The notes: generated from the letters alone by a model not told the origin. A DNA stretch of 64,000 bases from Roseateles_B flavus (GCF_039872765.1 NZ_JBDPZC010000010.1:62001-126000), one strand, 5' to 3'. Positions 8,659 to 18,654 are shown, counted from the stretch's first letter. Made by a program: numbers and translations.

Positions 8659-10590
8659 ATGAGCAGCATTCCCGGCAGCGCAAGTCCCCAGGTCCCGGGC
8701 GATTACGCCAGCTTCTACCAGCGCTCGGTCGAGCAGCCGGAGGCGTTCTGGCGCGAGCAGGCGGCCCTGATCGAGTGGCAGACGCCCTTCCAGCAGGCTT
8801 GCGACTACGGCCGGCCGCCCTTCGCGAAATGGTTTGTGGGCGGCACCACCAACCTCTGCCACAACGCCGTGGACCGCCACGCCCGCGACCGGGGTGATCA
8901 GAACGCGCTGATCTGGGTCTCCACCGAGGTCAAGGAAGAGCGCATCTACAGCTTCCGCGAACTGCAGCGAGAGGTCGAGCGCATGGCGGCCATCCTCCAG
9001 GCCCAGGGCGTGGGACAGGGCGACCGGGTGCTGATCTACATGCCCATGATTCCCGAGGCCGCCTTTGCGATGCTGGCCTGCGCGCGCATCGGCGCCATCC
9101 ACTCCGTGGTGTTCGGCGGCTTCGCCAGCGTGTCCCTGGCCAGCCGCATCGACGATGCGTCGCCCAAGCTCATCGTGAGCGCCGACGCGGGCAGCCGCTC
9201 CGGCAAGGTCGTGCCCTACAAGCACCTGCTGGATGAAGCCATCCAGCTTGCGAAGCACAAGCCGCAGGCCGTGCTGATGGTGGACCGCGGCCTGGCCGCC
9301 TTCGAACGCGTGGCCGGGCGCGACCTGGACTACGCCGCCCAGCGCGAGCAGCACAAGGACGCCCAGGTGCCCTGCGCCTGGCTGGAGTCCAATGCCGTCA
9401 GCTACACGCTCTACACCAGTGGTACCACCGGCAAGCCCAAGGGCGTCCAGCGCGACGTGGGCGGCTACGCGGTGGCCCTGGCGGCCAGCATGAAGCACAT
9501 CTACTGCGGCAACGCGGGCGAGACCTACTTCTCCACCAGCGACATCGGCTGGGTGGTGGGCCACAGCTACATCATCTACGGCCCGCTGATCGCCGGCATG
9601 GCCACGCTGATGTACGAGGGCCTGCCGACCGTGCCGGACGCCGGCATCTGGTGGCAGCTGGTCGAGCGCTTCAAGGTGACGGTGATGTTCAGCGCGCCCA
9701 CGGCCGTGCGCGTGCTCAAGAAGCAGGACCCGGCCTACCTGGCCAAGTACGACCTGAGCAGCCTGCGCGCCCTGTTCCTGGCCGGCGAGCCCCTGGACGA
9801 GCCCACCGCCACCTGGATTGCCCAGAGCCTGGGGCGCCCCATCATCGACAACTACTGGCAGACCGAGACCGGCTGGCCCATCCTCTCGATCGCCAATGGC
9901 GTCGAGAAGAAGCCCAGCAAGTTCGGCTCACCCGGCGTGGCCATGTACGGCTACAAGGTGAAGCTCCTCAACGAGAGCACCGGCGAGGAACTCACGGGGG
10001 CGAACCAGAAGGGCGTGGTGGCCATCGAGGGCCCGCTGCCGCCGGGCTGCCTGCAGACGGTCTGGGGCGACGACGCGCGCTTCGTCAACACCTACTGGTC
10101 CAGCATCCCCGACAAGCTGGTCTACTCGACCTTCGACTGGGGCATCCGCGACGAGGACGGCTACTACTACATCCTGGGCCGTACCGACGACGTGATCAAC
10201 GTCGCCGGCCACCGCCTGGGCACGCGCGAGATCGAGGAGAGCATCGCCAGCCACCCCAATGTGGCCGAGGTGGCCGTGGTGGGCGTGGCCGACGCGCTCA
10301 AGGGCCAGGTGGCCATGGCCTTCGCCGTGCTGAAGGATGCCAGCCGTGCGGCCACGGAGGAGGGCGCCCGCCAGCAGGAAGCCGAAATCATGAAGCGCGT
10401 GGACGAGCAACTGGGCGCCGTGGCCCGGCCGGCCCGCGTGCGCTTCGTGAGCGTGCTGCCCAAGACGCGCTCGGGCAAGCTGCTGCGCCGCGCCATCCAG
10501 GCCGTGTGCGAGCAGCGCGACCCGGGTGACCTGACCACCATCGAGGACCCGACGGCCCTGCAGCAGATCCGCAGCCTGGTGGGAGGCTGA
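8659..10590 (+). CDS. prpE: Propionate-CoA ligase (propionyl-CoA synthetase)
   Basis: The product is 643 residues, the usual length for PrpE/acetyl-CoA-synthetase-type ligases. It opens with the family N-terminal YASFYQRSVEQPEAFW segment. The adenylate-forming motifs are YTSGTTGKPKGV (P-loop), DNYWQTETGWP, and the C-terminal TRSGKLLRR with the conserved lysine that is acetylation-controlled in this family. DIGWVVGHSYIIYGPL is typical of propionyl rather than medium-chain ligases. The start at 8659 is chosen because AGAGG lies six bases upstream; an in-frame ATG at 8638 lacks such a site. No methylcitrate-cycle genes are in the window, so the specificity (propionate versus acetate) rests on sequence resemblance. 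Confidence 0.88.
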   Translation: MSSIPGSASPQVPGDYASFYQRSVEQPEAFWREQAALIEWQTPFQQACDYGRPPFAKWFVGGTTNLCHNAVDRHARDRGDQNALIWVSTEVKEERIYSFRELQREVERMAAILQAQGVGQGDRVLIYMPMIPEAAFAMLACARIGAIHSVVFGGFASVSLASRIDDASPKLIVSADAGSRSGKVVPYKHLLDEAIQLAKHKPQAVLMVDRGLAAFERVAGRDLDYAAQREQHKDAQVPCAWLESNAVSYTLYTSGTTGKPKGVQRDVGGYAVALAASMKHIYCGNAGETYFSTSDIGWVVGHSYIIYGPLIAGMATLMYEGLPTVPDAGIWWQLVERFKVTVMFSAPTAVRVLKKQDPAYLAKYDLSSLRALFLAGEPLDEPTATWIAQSLGRPIIDNYWQTETGWPILSIANGVEKKPSKFGSPGVAMYGYKVKLLNESTGEELTGANQKGVVAIEGPLPPGCLQTVWGDDARFVNTYWSSIPDKLVYSTFDWGIRDEDGYYYILGRTDDVINVAGHRLGTREIEESIASHPNVAEVAVVGVADALKGQVAMAFAVLKDASRAATEEGARQQEAEIMKRVDEQLGAVARPARVRFVSVLPKTRSGKLLRRAIQAVCEQRDPGDLTTIEDPTALQQIRSLVGG

Positions 10591-10619
10591 GGGGCGACTG
10601 AGGGCCGACTGAGGGGCGC
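10587..10619. repeat. Three tandem 11-base units spanning the prpE stop codon
   Basis: The units are CTGAGGGGCGA (10587-10597), CTGAGGGCCGA (10598-10608) and CTGAGGGGCGC (10609-10619). The first contains the stop codon TGA and the next two repeat TGA after it, in other frames. This is probably slippage; no function is proposed. Confidence 0.6.
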
Positions 10620-10748
10620 CGCGCGGTGCCGGTCTCGGTGTTTGTCCCGGTGCGCTGACTTCCGGGCGAGGGCAGGGCCGCGGGCACAATCCGCGCACCA
10701 TTCCCAGCAGAGGCGGTGGCGCGGACCGCGCCGTCGCGCAGCCACACC

Positions 10749-12752
10749 ATGACATCGATGCAGACTCCGCGCCGCCTCGTCGGCGCGCTCCTTCTGGCCG
10801 GCCTGACCGGCATCGCGGGCTTCGCACAGGCCGAGGCCGCTGCCACGCTGCCCGCTCCGCTGTTCCCCACGCTGAAGACGGTGGCCCAGATCCGCCAGGC
10901 CTGCGACAGCGGCCTGGCTTCGGCCAAGAAGGCCCTGGCCCAGCTGGAGCGCCGCAAGGTGGACCTGGGCTGGATGGCGGCCTTCGACGACTATGCCGCC
11001 ACGGTGGAGGACGGCCAGAGCGCCGTCGACTTCGTGCAGTACGTGCACCCGGACAAGGCCGGCCGCGACGCCGCCCAGGCCTGCTCCATGCGCTGGACAC
11101 AGTTCAACTCCACCGTCGCCCAGAACGAGCAGCTCTACAAGGCGCTCAAGCGCGCTCCCACGCCCCAGCCGCGCGACCGCGAGCTGCAGCGCGTGGCCCT
11201 GGGGGCCTTCGAGGATAGCGGCGTGTCCCTGCCCGCGCCCAAGCGCCAGCGCGCCAAGGCCATCATCGACAAGCTGGGCGAGCTGGACCAGCAGTTCAAC
11301 AAGAACATCCGCGACGCCAGCCTCCAGATCGCCTACACCGAGGCGGAGCTGCAGGGCGTGCCTGAAGGCGTGTGGAAGAACGCCCGCCGCGACGCGCAGG
11401 GGCGCATCCTACTGGGCGTGGACTATCCCAGCTATGGGCCGGTGCTGCAGTCGGCTGAGAATCCCGAGACCCGCCGCCGCATGTGGGAGGCCAAGGTCAA
11501 CGAGGGCGGTGAGCCCAATCTGCGCCTGCTGGCCGAGATCGCCCAGCTGCGCCGCGAGTACGCGGGCCTGTTCGGCTATGACAACTACGTGGATTTCAAC
11601 CTGCGCCGGCGCATGGCCGGCAATGCGCAGGCGGCCTGGAAGTTCCTGGACGAGGTCCAGGCTACGGTGACAGAGCGTGAGCGCGCCGATGTCGCCGAGC
11701 TGCAGGCGGCCAAGGCCCAGCACCTGGGCCTGCCGCTGGCCCAGGCCCGTGTCGAGCGCTGGGACGCCAGCTTCTATGCCGAGCGCCTGCGCCAGGCCCG
11801 CTTCCAGGTGGACCAGGAAGCGCTGCGCGAATACTTCCCTGCCCAGGAGAGCCTGCGCTTCGCCATGCGCATCATCGAGCGCCTGATGGGCGTGAAGTAC
11901 ACCCCGGTGCCTGCCGAGCTGTGGCACCCCGAGGTCCAGGCCTTTGCCGTGAGCGACGCCGCCACCGGCAAGCCCCTGGCCAATCTCTACGTGGACCTCT
12001 TCCCCCGCGAAGGCAAGTACAACCACGCGGCCGTCTGGCCCCTGCGCGGCAGCGCGACGCGCATCGGGCGCCTGCCCGCCGCGGCGCTGGTGGTCAACTT
12101 CAATCGCAAGGGCCTGACCGTCGACGAGATGGAGACTCTGCTGCACGAGCTGGGCCATGCCGTGCACAACAACCTCAGCAACACCTTCTACCTGCAGCAG
12201 GCGGGTACGGCGGTGATGCACGACTTCGTTGAGGCGCCCTCGCAGATGCTGGAGGACTGGGTGGTCAACAAGCAGGTGCTGCCGCTGATGCGCGAGGTCT
12301 GCGCCGACTGCAAGCCCATGCCCGAGGCGCTGGTGGACAAGGTCGTGGCTGCCAAGCACTTCGGCAAGGGCACGCAGTACGGTCGCCAGCATCTCTATGC
12401 CAGCTATGACCTGGCCCTGCACGGCAAGGACCCGCAGGACCCCCAGGCCCTGTGGGCGAAGATGGAGGGCGCCACGCCCATGGGCCATGTGCCGGGCAGC
12501 AAGTTCGTGGCCGGCTTCTCCCACATCGCCGGCGGCTATGGCGCGGGCTATTACGGTTATCTCTGGAGCCTGGTGCTGGCCATGGATCTGCGCAGCCCCT
12601 TCGAGGCCAACAAGCTGGATGCCGAGATCGGCCGCCGCTACCGCGAGCGCATCCTGGCCCAGGGCGGCCAGAAGCCGGCACCGGAGCTGGTGCGCGACTT
12701 CCTGGGGCGCAACCCCAGCAACGCGGCCTTCTTCGACTACCTGAAGCACTGA
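10749..12752 (+). CDS. Secreted M3-family metallopeptidase (thimet oligopeptidase-like)
   Basis: The product is 667 residues. The start at ATG 10749 gives a signal peptide (MTSMQTPRR, hydrophobic core, ending near FAQAEA); the GTG at 10716 would only add a non-typical extension. The zinc site HELGH is at 466-470, within LLHELGHAVHN, and the third ligand Glu follows in FVEAPSQMLEDW, the M3 arrangement. Most bacterial M3 enzymes (Dcp, PrlC) are soluble oligopeptidases, so a signal peptide points to a periplasmic or exported form that trims short peptides. The gene stands alone and ends at a strong terminator. Confidence 0.88.
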   Translation: MTSMQTPRRLVGALLLAGLTGIAGFAQAEAAATLPAPLFPTLKTVAQIRQACDSGLASAKKALAQLERRKVDLGWMAAFDDYAATVEDGQSAVDFVQYVHPDKAGRDAAQACSMRWTQFNSTVAQNEQLYKALKRAPTPQPRDRELQRVALGAFEDSGVSLPAPKRQRAKAIIDKLGELDQQFNKNIRDASLQIAYTEAELQGVPEGVWKNARRDAQGRILLGVDYPSYGPVLQSAENPETRRRMWEAKVNEGGEPNLRLLAEIAQLRREYAGLFGYDNYVDFNLRRRMAGNAQAAWKFLDEVQATVTERERADVAELQAAKAQHLGLPLAQARVERWDASFYAERLRQARFQVDQEALREYFPAQESLRFAMRIIERLMGVKYTPVPAELWHPEVQAFAVSDAATGKPLANLYVDLFPREGKYNHAAVWPLRGSATRIGRLPAAALVVNFNRKGLTVDEMETLLHELGHAVHNNLSNTFYLQQAGTAVMHDFVEAPSQMLEDWVVNKQVLPLMREVCADCKPMPEALVDKVVAAKHFGKGTQYGRQHLYASYDLALHGKDPQDPQALWAKMEGATPMGHVPGSKFVAGFSHIAGGYGAGYYGYLWSLVLAMDLRSPFEANKLDAEIGRRYRERILAQGGQKPAPELVRDFLGRNPSNAAFFDYLKH

Positions 12753-12778
12753 TCGCCCCCGGCGTTCTCGCGCTGCTG

Positions 12779-12803
12779 ACGGCCCGCCCTGGCGGGCCGT
12801 TTT
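12779..12803 (+). terminator. Intrinsic terminator after the M3 peptidase gene
   Basis: A perfect 10-bp stem, ACGGCCCGCC (12779-12788) with GGCGGGCCGT (12791-12800), is closed by a 2-base gap and followed by TTTTC. Confidence 0.85.
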
Positions 12804-13044
12804 CATTGGCGGCCGCCGTGTCTGTCGCTTTGTGTGTGCGAATGTGTTTTGTGCGCTGCCCGCGTCACCCCTGTCAGATGTTTCAGGTTGCGCCTCAACT
12901 GAGGGTTTTGCTGGACTGTGGGGCCGGGCGAGATGGCCACAATGCGCGCGTCTTCTCCCGGGGGAGGTTCTGTCGGGGAAGGCGCACAACAGTCCGGGCG
13001 CCTTGCGATGACCCGGCGTGTCGGGATGCAGGACGGAAGTGAGC

Positions 13045-13887
13045 ATGCGTATGGAATGGTTCAGGCTGTGGGTGAAGCAAGCGGGCGTGGTCCTGGGCGT
13101 GACAGCCCTGCTGGCGGGAGGCACTGCTGCGCAGGCCTTGAGCTTTGCCATCAACGAAGGGGTCACCTACCGGGTGAGCAATGCCGAGATCGCGGCGCGT
13201 TATGCGGGCATGGCCGCAGACCTCTCCAAGCTGCTGCAGCAGCCGGTCACCATCGAGCCCATCAGCGACTACAAAAGCCTGCGCCAGGGCCTGGCAGAGA
13301 AGCGCTGGGAGCTGGCCCTCGTGCACCCGGCCCACATCTCCATCCAGGCCATGCGGAACTCGGGCTACCGGCTGGTGGCCGTGACCAAGGGCTTCACCGA
13401 CTACAAGGCGGGCTTCATGGTGCGGGCCGATGCCCCCTGGACCCAGCTCACCGACCTGCGCGGCCAGCACCTGGGCGCGCCGGACGAGGACTCCATCACC
13501 TCGGTGATGCTGCGCGCCACGCTGCGCGACCTGAAGATGAGCGCCCCGCAGGTGCGCATCACCTACACCCGCTACCAGGACGCGGTGCCCTTCTTCGTCG
13601 AGAACTACCTCACCCATGCGGGCGTGACGGCCTCCGGCGCGGTGCTCAAGGCCTGGCAGGCCAAGGGCGGCAAGATCCTGGGCTACACCCGGCCGGTGCC
13701 CATCAAGCACGTCATCGCCAGCCCCAGCCTCAGCGCCGAGCAGTTCGAGAAGGTGCAGAGCTACCTCACCGGCCTGGATGCCAGCGAGGAGGGCCGCAAG
13801 AAGCTGGAGCCCACCAAGTGGAAGGGATTCGCCCGCTTCGAGCAGGCCGAGATGATGAAGCTGGGCGAATGGCTGGACGTGCGCTGA
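13045..13887 (+). CDS. PhnD-like periplasmic phosphate/phosphonate-type binding protein
   Basis: The product is 280 residues with a signal peptide ending near AQALS. ATG 13045 is chosen over the upstream GTG 13018 because GGAAG stands a few bases before it. The mature part has the PhnD-type fold (PF12974-like): a VSNAEIAARYAGMAADLSKL segment, EKRWELALVHPAHISI and DLRGQHLGAPDEDSI. Members bind phosphonate, phosphite or other small anions, or serve as sensor inputs. There is no permease or ATPase next to it, so it may be an orphan receptor or have lost transport function. The ligand cannot be told from sequence. Confidence 0.78.
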   Translation: MRMEWFRLWVKQAGVVLGVTALLAGGTAAQALSFAINEGVTYRVSNAEIAARYAGMAADLSKLLQQPVTIEPISDYKSLRQGLAEKRWELALVHPAHISIQAMRNSGYRLVAVTKGFTDYKAGFMVRADAPWTQLTDLRGQHLGAPDEDSITSVMLRATLRDLKMSAPQVRITYTRYQDAVPFFVENYLTHAGVTASGAVLKAWQAKGGKILGYTRPVPIKHVIASPSLSAEQFEKVQSYLTGLDASEEGRKKLEPTKWKGFARFEQAEMMKLGEWLDVR

Positions 13888-14012
13888 ACGCCAGTGGCAG
13901 GCGCGCGGCCGGCCCGGCGCGCATCGGCAGCACGTATGCTGCACTGCCGCCGCTGCCCGGCCGTGCGCCGCACTGCGCTGAAGTCTCCTGAGCTGTCGAG
14001 AAGGTGAATGCC

Positions 14013-15530
14013 ATGTCACAAGACTCTCTCTGGCTGCAACTGCAGTCGCTTCCTGCCGAGGCCGTGGCGCTGCGTGCGCCGGGGCGTCCCGCGCTGAGCC
14101 ATGGCGCCCTGCGTGCGCTGATCGAGCGCAGCGTGCAGCAGCTCAATGGCTGGGGCATGGGGCGCAACGACCGGGTGGCCATCGTGCTGCCCAACGGGCC
14201 GGAGATGGCGGCCTGCTTCCTGGCCTGTGCCTGCGGCGTGGCCAGCGCACCGCTGAACCCCGCCTACCGCGCCGAGGAGTTCGACTTCTACCTGCGTGAC
14301 CTGCAGGCCCGCGCGCTGATCGTGGAGGAGGGCAGCGACTCCCCGGCCGTCGCGGTGGCGCAGGCCCTGGGCGTGCCCATCATCCGGCTGCAGCCGCTGC
14401 AAGCCGCGGGCGACTTCCGCCTGACGGGCGACTTCAGCGGCAGCGCGGCCAGCAGCGAGGGTGGCATGGCCCGTCCGGATGACGTCTCCATGGTGCTGCA
14501 CACCTCGGGCACCACCTCGCGGCCCAAGATCGTGCCGCTGTCGCAGCGCAACCTCTGCGCGTCTGCCGCCAACATCCGCCGCACCCTGCAGTTCACGGCG
14601 GCGGACCGGGGGCTCAACATCATGCCCCTGTTCCACATCCATGGCCTGATCGCCGGGGTGCTGGCGCCGCTGAGCGCGGGCTCGCAGGTCTTCTGCACGC
14701 CCGGCTTCAATGCGCTGAAGTTCTTCGCCTGGATGGACGAGGCCGCCCCCACCTGGTACACGGCCGTGCCCACCATGCACCAGGCCATCCTGACCCGCGC
14801 GGGCAAGAACGCCGACGTGATCCGGCGCCATCCGCTGCGCTTCATGCGCTCCTCGTCCTCCTCGATGCCGCCGCAGGTCATCAGCGAGCTGGAGCAGGTC
14901 TTCGGCGCGCCCCTGATCGAGGCCTACGGCATGACCGAGGCCACGCACCAGATGGCCAGCAACCCGCTGCCGCCGAGCGTGCGCAAGCCCGGTACCGTAG
15001 GCCTGGCCGCCGGCCCCGAGGTGGCCATCATGGGACCCGACGGTGCGCTGCTGGCCGCCGGCGAGACGGGCGAGATCGTCATCCGCGGCCCCAATGTGAC
15101 CCAGGGCTACGAGAGCAATCCTGCGGCCAATGCCGAGGCCTTCCGCGAGGGCTGGTTCCGCACCGGGGACCAGGGTCAGATGGATGCCGAGGGCTATGTC
15201 TCCATCACCGGTCGCCTCAAGGAGATCATCAATCGCGGCGGCGAGAAGATCAGCCCGCGCGAGGTCGACGAGGTGCTGATGGACCACGCCGCCGTGGCCC
15301 AGGTCGTGTGCTTCGGCCTGCCGCATCCCAAGCTGGGCGAGGAGGTGGGCGCCGTGGTGGTGCTGCGCGAAGGCGCCAGCGCGACCGAGCGTGAGCTGCA
15401 GCAGTTCGTCGGCCAGCGCCTGGCGGACTTCAAGGTGCCGGCCAGGATCCTCTTCATGGCCGAGATTCCCAAGGGTGCGACCGGCAAGCTGCAGCGCATC
15501 GGTCTGGCGCAGAAGCTGGGCCTGGCCTGA
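14013..15530 (+). CDS. Acyl-CoA ligase resembling oxalyl-CoA synthetase (AAE3/Pcs60 type)
   Basis: The product is 505 residues in the adenylate-forming superfamily: HTSGTTSRPKIVPLSQRNL (P-loop), YGMTEATHQMASNPLPP (A5) and GRLKEIINRGGEKISPREV (A8), with a C-terminal catalytic Lys in PKGATGKLQRIG. The combination SSSSSMPP before the A5 motif and TEATHQMASNPLP is close to plant AAE3 and yeast Pcs60, which make oxalyl-CoA. I infer a small dicarboxylate or similar acid as substrate. ATG 14013 is preferred, with GAGAAGG about eight bases upstream. It heads a five-gene run with a TTT transporter, so the imported acid may be what it activates. Confidence 0.8.
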   Translation: MSQDSLWLQLQSLPAEAVALRAPGRPALSHGALRALIERSVQQLNGWGMGRNDRVAIVLPNGPEMAACFLACACGVASAPLNPAYRAEEFDFYLRDLQARALIVEEGSDSPAVAVAQALGVPIIRLQPLQAAGDFRLTGDFSGSAASSEGGMARPDDVSMVLHTSGTTSRPKIVPLSQRNLCASAANIRRTLQFTAADRGLNIMPLFHIHGLIAGVLAPLSAGSQVFCTPGFNALKFFAWMDEAAPTWYTAVPTMHQAILTRAGKNADVIRRHPLRFMRSSSSSMPPQVISELEQVFGAPLIEAYGMTEATHQMASNPLPPSVRKPGTVGLAAGPEVAIMGPDGALLAAGETGEIVIRGPNVTQGYESNPAANAEAFREGWFRTGDQGQMDAEGYVSITGRLKEIINRGGEKISPREVDEVLMDHAAVAQVVCFGLPHPKLGEEVGAVVVLREGASATERELQQFVGQRLADFKVPARILFMAEIPKGATGKLQRIGLAQKLGLA

Positions 15531-15575
15531 GCCAGGACTGCAGAACAAGTTCAAGCAGAGGAAGGGTTCCACGTC

Positions 15576-16571
15576 ATGCACAAGCACACGATTCACGCCC
15601 TCGGCGCCCTGGCGCTGGCCTTCAGCGGACATGCCCTGGCAGCTGCCTGGCAGCCGAGCAAGCCCGTCGAGTTCGTCGTTCCGGCCGGCACCGGTGGGGG
15701 CGCTGACCAGATGGCTCGCTTCATCCAGGGCATGGTGGCCAAGCACCAGCTCTCGCCCCAGCCCATCGTGGTGGTGAACAAGTCCGGCGGCGCCGGCGCG
15801 GAAGGCTTCCTCGACGTCAAGGGCGACAAGGGTAATCCGCACAAGCTGGTCATCACCCTGTCCAATCTCTACACCACGCCCCTGGCCACCGGCGTGCCCT
15901 TCAACTGGCGAGACCTGACCCCCGTGTCCATGATGGCCCTCGACCAGTTCGTGCTGTGGGTCAACGAGGACTCGCCCTACAAGACAGCCGGCGACTACTT
16001 CAAGGCCGTCAAGAGCCAGCCCTCGGGCACCTTCAAGATGGGCGGCACCGGGTCCAAGCAGGAGGACCAGATCATCACCGTGATGCTGGAGAAGGCCGCC
16101 GGCAAGAAGATCATCTATGTGCCCTTCAAGGGCGGCGGCGACGTGGCCGTGCAGCTGGTGGGCAAGCATGTGGACGCCACGGTCAACAACCCCATCGAGG
16201 CCGAGTCCCACTGGCGCGCGGGCAAGCTGCGCCCCCTGTGCGTCTTCGACGACAAGCCCATGCCTTACACCGAGAAGGTGACCGCCAAGCAGAGCTGGCA
16301 GGACCTGCCCACCTGCGCCTCGCAGGGCATCCCGGTGTCCTACGTGATGTTGCGTGGCATCTTCATGGCGCCAGGCGTGACGCCCGAGCAGAAGGCCTTC
16401 TACGCCGGGATGCTGGACAAGCTGCGCCAGCTGCCCGAATGGAAGGACTTCATGGCCAAGGGCGCCTTCCGGCAGGAGGCGCTGCAGGGCGAGGCCTACT
16501 TCGACTGGCTGGCCCGCAACGAGCAGCTGCACCGCACCCTCATGAAGGACGCGGGCTTCCTGGCCCAGTGA
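15576..16571 (+). CDS. Bug/TctC-type solute-binding protein of a tripartite tricarboxylate transporter
   Basis: The product is 331 residues with a signal peptide ending at ALAAAW. The Bug signature follows: WQPSKPVEFVVPAGTGGGAD at the mature start and IVVVNKSGGAGAEGF, the two loops that bind carboxylate groups in this family. It is the periplasmic receptor for the TctB/TctA permease encoded next. Bug proteins are strongly expanded in Burkholderiales and bind a wide range of acids, so the ligand stays open. The neighbouring ligase suggests a short dicarboxylate. Confidence 0.9.
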   Translation: MHKHTIHALGALALAFSGHALAAAWQPSKPVEFVVPAGTGGGADQMARFIQGMVAKHQLSPQPIVVVNKSGGAGAEGFLDVKGDKGNPHKLVITLSNLYTTPLATGVPFNWRDLTPVSMMALDQFVLWVNEDSPYKTAGDYFKAVKSQPSGTFKMGGTGSKQEDQIITVMLEKAAGKKIIYVPFKGGGDVAVQLVGKHVDATVNNPIEAESHWRAGKLRPLCVFDDKPMPYTEKVTAKQSWQDLPTCASQGIPVSYVMLRGIFMAPGVTPEQKAFYAGMLDKLRQLPEWKDFMAKGAFRQEALQGEAYFDWLARNEQLHRTLMKDAGFLAQ

Positions 16572-16613
16572 CGCCGACGGGCCGTCGCGCCCGCTGATGC
16601 AAGGGGAGACGAC

Positions 16614-17132
16614 ATGGACGCACAAGACCGGCCGGAGGCTCCGGCGCCGGGGCGGGGATGGTCCCAGCGCTGGGTGGAGTTGATCACGGCGGGCCTGATC
16701 CTGGCCTTTGCCCTGCTGCTGATCCGTGACAGCCTGCGCCTGGGCACGGGCTGGGCCGACGATGGCCCGCAGTCCGGCTACTTCCCGTTCCGCATCGGCC
16801 TGGGCCTGGCCCTGTGCAGCACCTGGCTGCTGCTGCAGCAGCTGCGGCGCTGGTCGACGACGACCCAGCGCTTCGTTGAGAGCGGGCCCCTGCGGGACGT
16901 GGCGGCCGTCTTCCTGCCGACCGTGGCCTATGCGGCCGTGATCCCCTGGCTGGGCGTCTATGTCCCCTCGGCCCTGCTGATCGCCTGGTTCATGCGGCGC
17001 CAGGGTGGCTATGGCTGGGGCCGGGTCGTGCCGGTGTCGATGGGCGTCGCCCTGCTGGCCTTCCTGCTCTTCGAGCGATGGTTTGTCCAGCCGCTGCCCA
17101 AGGGGCCGCTGGAACACTGGCTCGGCTTCTGA
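16614..17132 (+). CDS. tctB: TctB-family small membrane subunit of the tripartite tricarboxylate transporter
   Basis: A 172-residue protein with four hydrophobic segments, the normal size and topology of TctB. The conserved region between helices 1 and 2, GPQSGYFPFRIGL, is typical of the family (normally DPGPGFFP). It lies between the receptor and TctA genes and ends ten bases before the TctA start. It forms the inner-membrane complex with TctA. Sequence conservation in this family is low, so the call rests mainly on topology, size and position. Confidence 0.87.
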   Translation: MDAQDRPEAPAPGRGWSQRWVELITAGLILAFALLLIRDSLRLGTGWADDGPQSGYFPFRIGLGLALCSTWLLLQQLRRWSTTTQRFVESGPLRDVAAVFLPTVAYAAVIPWLGVYVPSALLIAWFMRRQGGYGWGRVVPVSMGVALLAFLLFERWFVQPLPKGPLEHWLGF

Positions 17133-17142
17133 GGAACGCGCG

Positions 17143-18654
17143 ATGGACGACTTCAACAGCCTGCTGCACGGCTTCTCCGTCGCAGCCACCCTGCCCAACC
17201 TCGGCTACATGCTCGTGGGCCTGCTGCTGGGCGTGCTGATCGGCGTGCTGCCCGGCCTGGGTGGCGCCAACGGCGTGGCCATCCTGCTGCCGCTGACCTT
17301 CAGCATGAACCCCACGACGGCCATCATCATGCTGTCGTGCATCTACTGGGGGGCGCTGTTCGGCGGGGCCATCACCTCCATCCTCTTCAACATCCCGGGC
17401 GAGCCCTGGTCCGTGGCCACGACCTTCGACGGCTACCCCATGGCCCAGCGGGGCGAGGCGGCGCAGGCGCTGACGGCGGCCTTCACCTCGTCGTTCGTGG
17501 GGGCGCTCTTTGCCACGCTGCTCATCAGCTTCCTGGCCCCCGTGCTGGCGCGCTTTGCCGTGAGCTTCGGCCCGGCCGAGCTCTTCGCCGTGCAGCTGCT
17601 GACCTTCTGCAGCTTCGTCGGCATGAGCCGCGAGGCGCCGGTCAAGACCCTGATCTCCATGCTCATGGGCTTTGCCCTGGCCACCATCGGCATGGATGAC
17701 ATGACCGGGCAGCTTCGCATGACCTTCGGCTTTGCCGAGCTGCTCAAGGGTTTCGACTTCCTGATCGCGGTGATCGGCCTCTTCGGCATCGGCGAGATCC
17801 TGCTGACCATGGAGGAAGGGCTGGCCTTCAAGGGGCAGTCGGCGCGCATCAGTCCCAGGGTGGTGTTCCAGACCTGGTGGGAGCTGCGGAAGCACTGGAA
17901 GCTCTTCCTGCGCTCGGGGGCCATCGGTTGCTGGATGGGCATCACGCCGGGCGGCGCGACGCCGGCCTCCTTCATGAGCTACGGCGTCGCGCAGCGGCTC
18001 TCGCGCCACCCCGAGCGCTTCGGCAAGGGTGAGCTGGCCGGTGTGGTGGCGCCCGAGACCGCGGCCCATGCCGCCGGCACCTCGGCCCTGCTGCCCATGC
18101 TGACCCTGGGCATTCCCGGCTCTCCCACGGCGGCGGTGCTGCTGGGCGGGCTGGTGATCTGGGGCCTGCAGCCCGGTCCCATGCTCTTCGCCGAGAACAA
18201 GGACTTCGTCTGGGGCCTGATCGCCTCCATGTACCTCAGCAATGTCGTGGGCCTGTTGGTGGTGCTGACGACGGTGCCCTTCTGGGCCGCCATCCTGCGC
18301 ATCCCCTTCGCCATCATTGCGCCGGTGATCGTGGTGACCTGCGTCATCGGCGCCTACACCGTGCATGGCGCCATGTTCGATGTCTACATGATGCTGGTCT
18401 TCGGCGTGATGGGCTATGTGTTCAAGAAGCTGCGCATCCCGTTGGCGCCCCTGGTGCTGGCCCTGGTGCTGGGCGACAAGGCCGAGTCCAACTTCCGGCA
18501 GTCCATGCTGCTCTCGCAGGGCAGCCTGGGCATCTTCTGGTCCAATGCCCTGGTCGGCAGCTTGACGGCCCTGGCCCTGATGATGCTGGTCTGGCCCCTT
18601 TGGGGGCTGCTCAAGCGCCGCGCGGCGCGCAATGAATTTGCGGTGAGTGCATGA
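17143..18654 (+). CDS. tctA: TctA-family large permease subunit of the tripartite tricarboxylate transporter
   Basis: The product is 503 residues from ATG 17143, which has GAGGAA six bases upstream; the open frame extends further left but only as an overlap with tctB. About twelve hydrophobic helices are present. The family hallmarks are GVLPGLGGANGVAILLPLTF near residue 40 and its internal repeat LPMLTLGIPGSPTAAVLLGG near residue 320, the paired motifs that form the substrate and ion site. It is a secondary transporter driven by an ion gradient. Its stop overlaps the next start as ATGA. Confidence 0.92.
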   Translation: MDDFNSLLHGFSVAATLPNLGYMLVGLLLGVLIGVLPGLGGANGVAILLPLTFSMNPTTAIIMLSCIYWGALFGGAITSILFNIPGEPWSVATTFDGYPMAQRGEAAQALTAAFTSSFVGALFATLLISFLAPVLARFAVSFGPAELFAVQLLTFCSFVGMSREAPVKTLISMLMGFALATIGMDDMTGQLRMTFGFAELLKGFDFLIAVIGLFGIGEILLTMEEGLAFKGQSARISPRVVFQTWWELRKHWKLFLRSGAIGCWMGITPGGATPASFMSYGVAQRLSRHPERFGKGELAGVVAPETAAHAAGTSALLPMLTLGIPGSPTAAVLLGGLVIWGLQPGPMLFAENKDFVWGLIASMYLSNVVGLLVVLTTVPFWAAILRIPFAIIAPVIVVTCVIGAYTVHGAMFDVYMMLVFGVMGYVFKKLRIPLAPLVLALVLGDKAESNFRQSMLLSQGSLGIFWSNALVGSLTALALMMLVWPLWGLLKRRAARNEFAVSA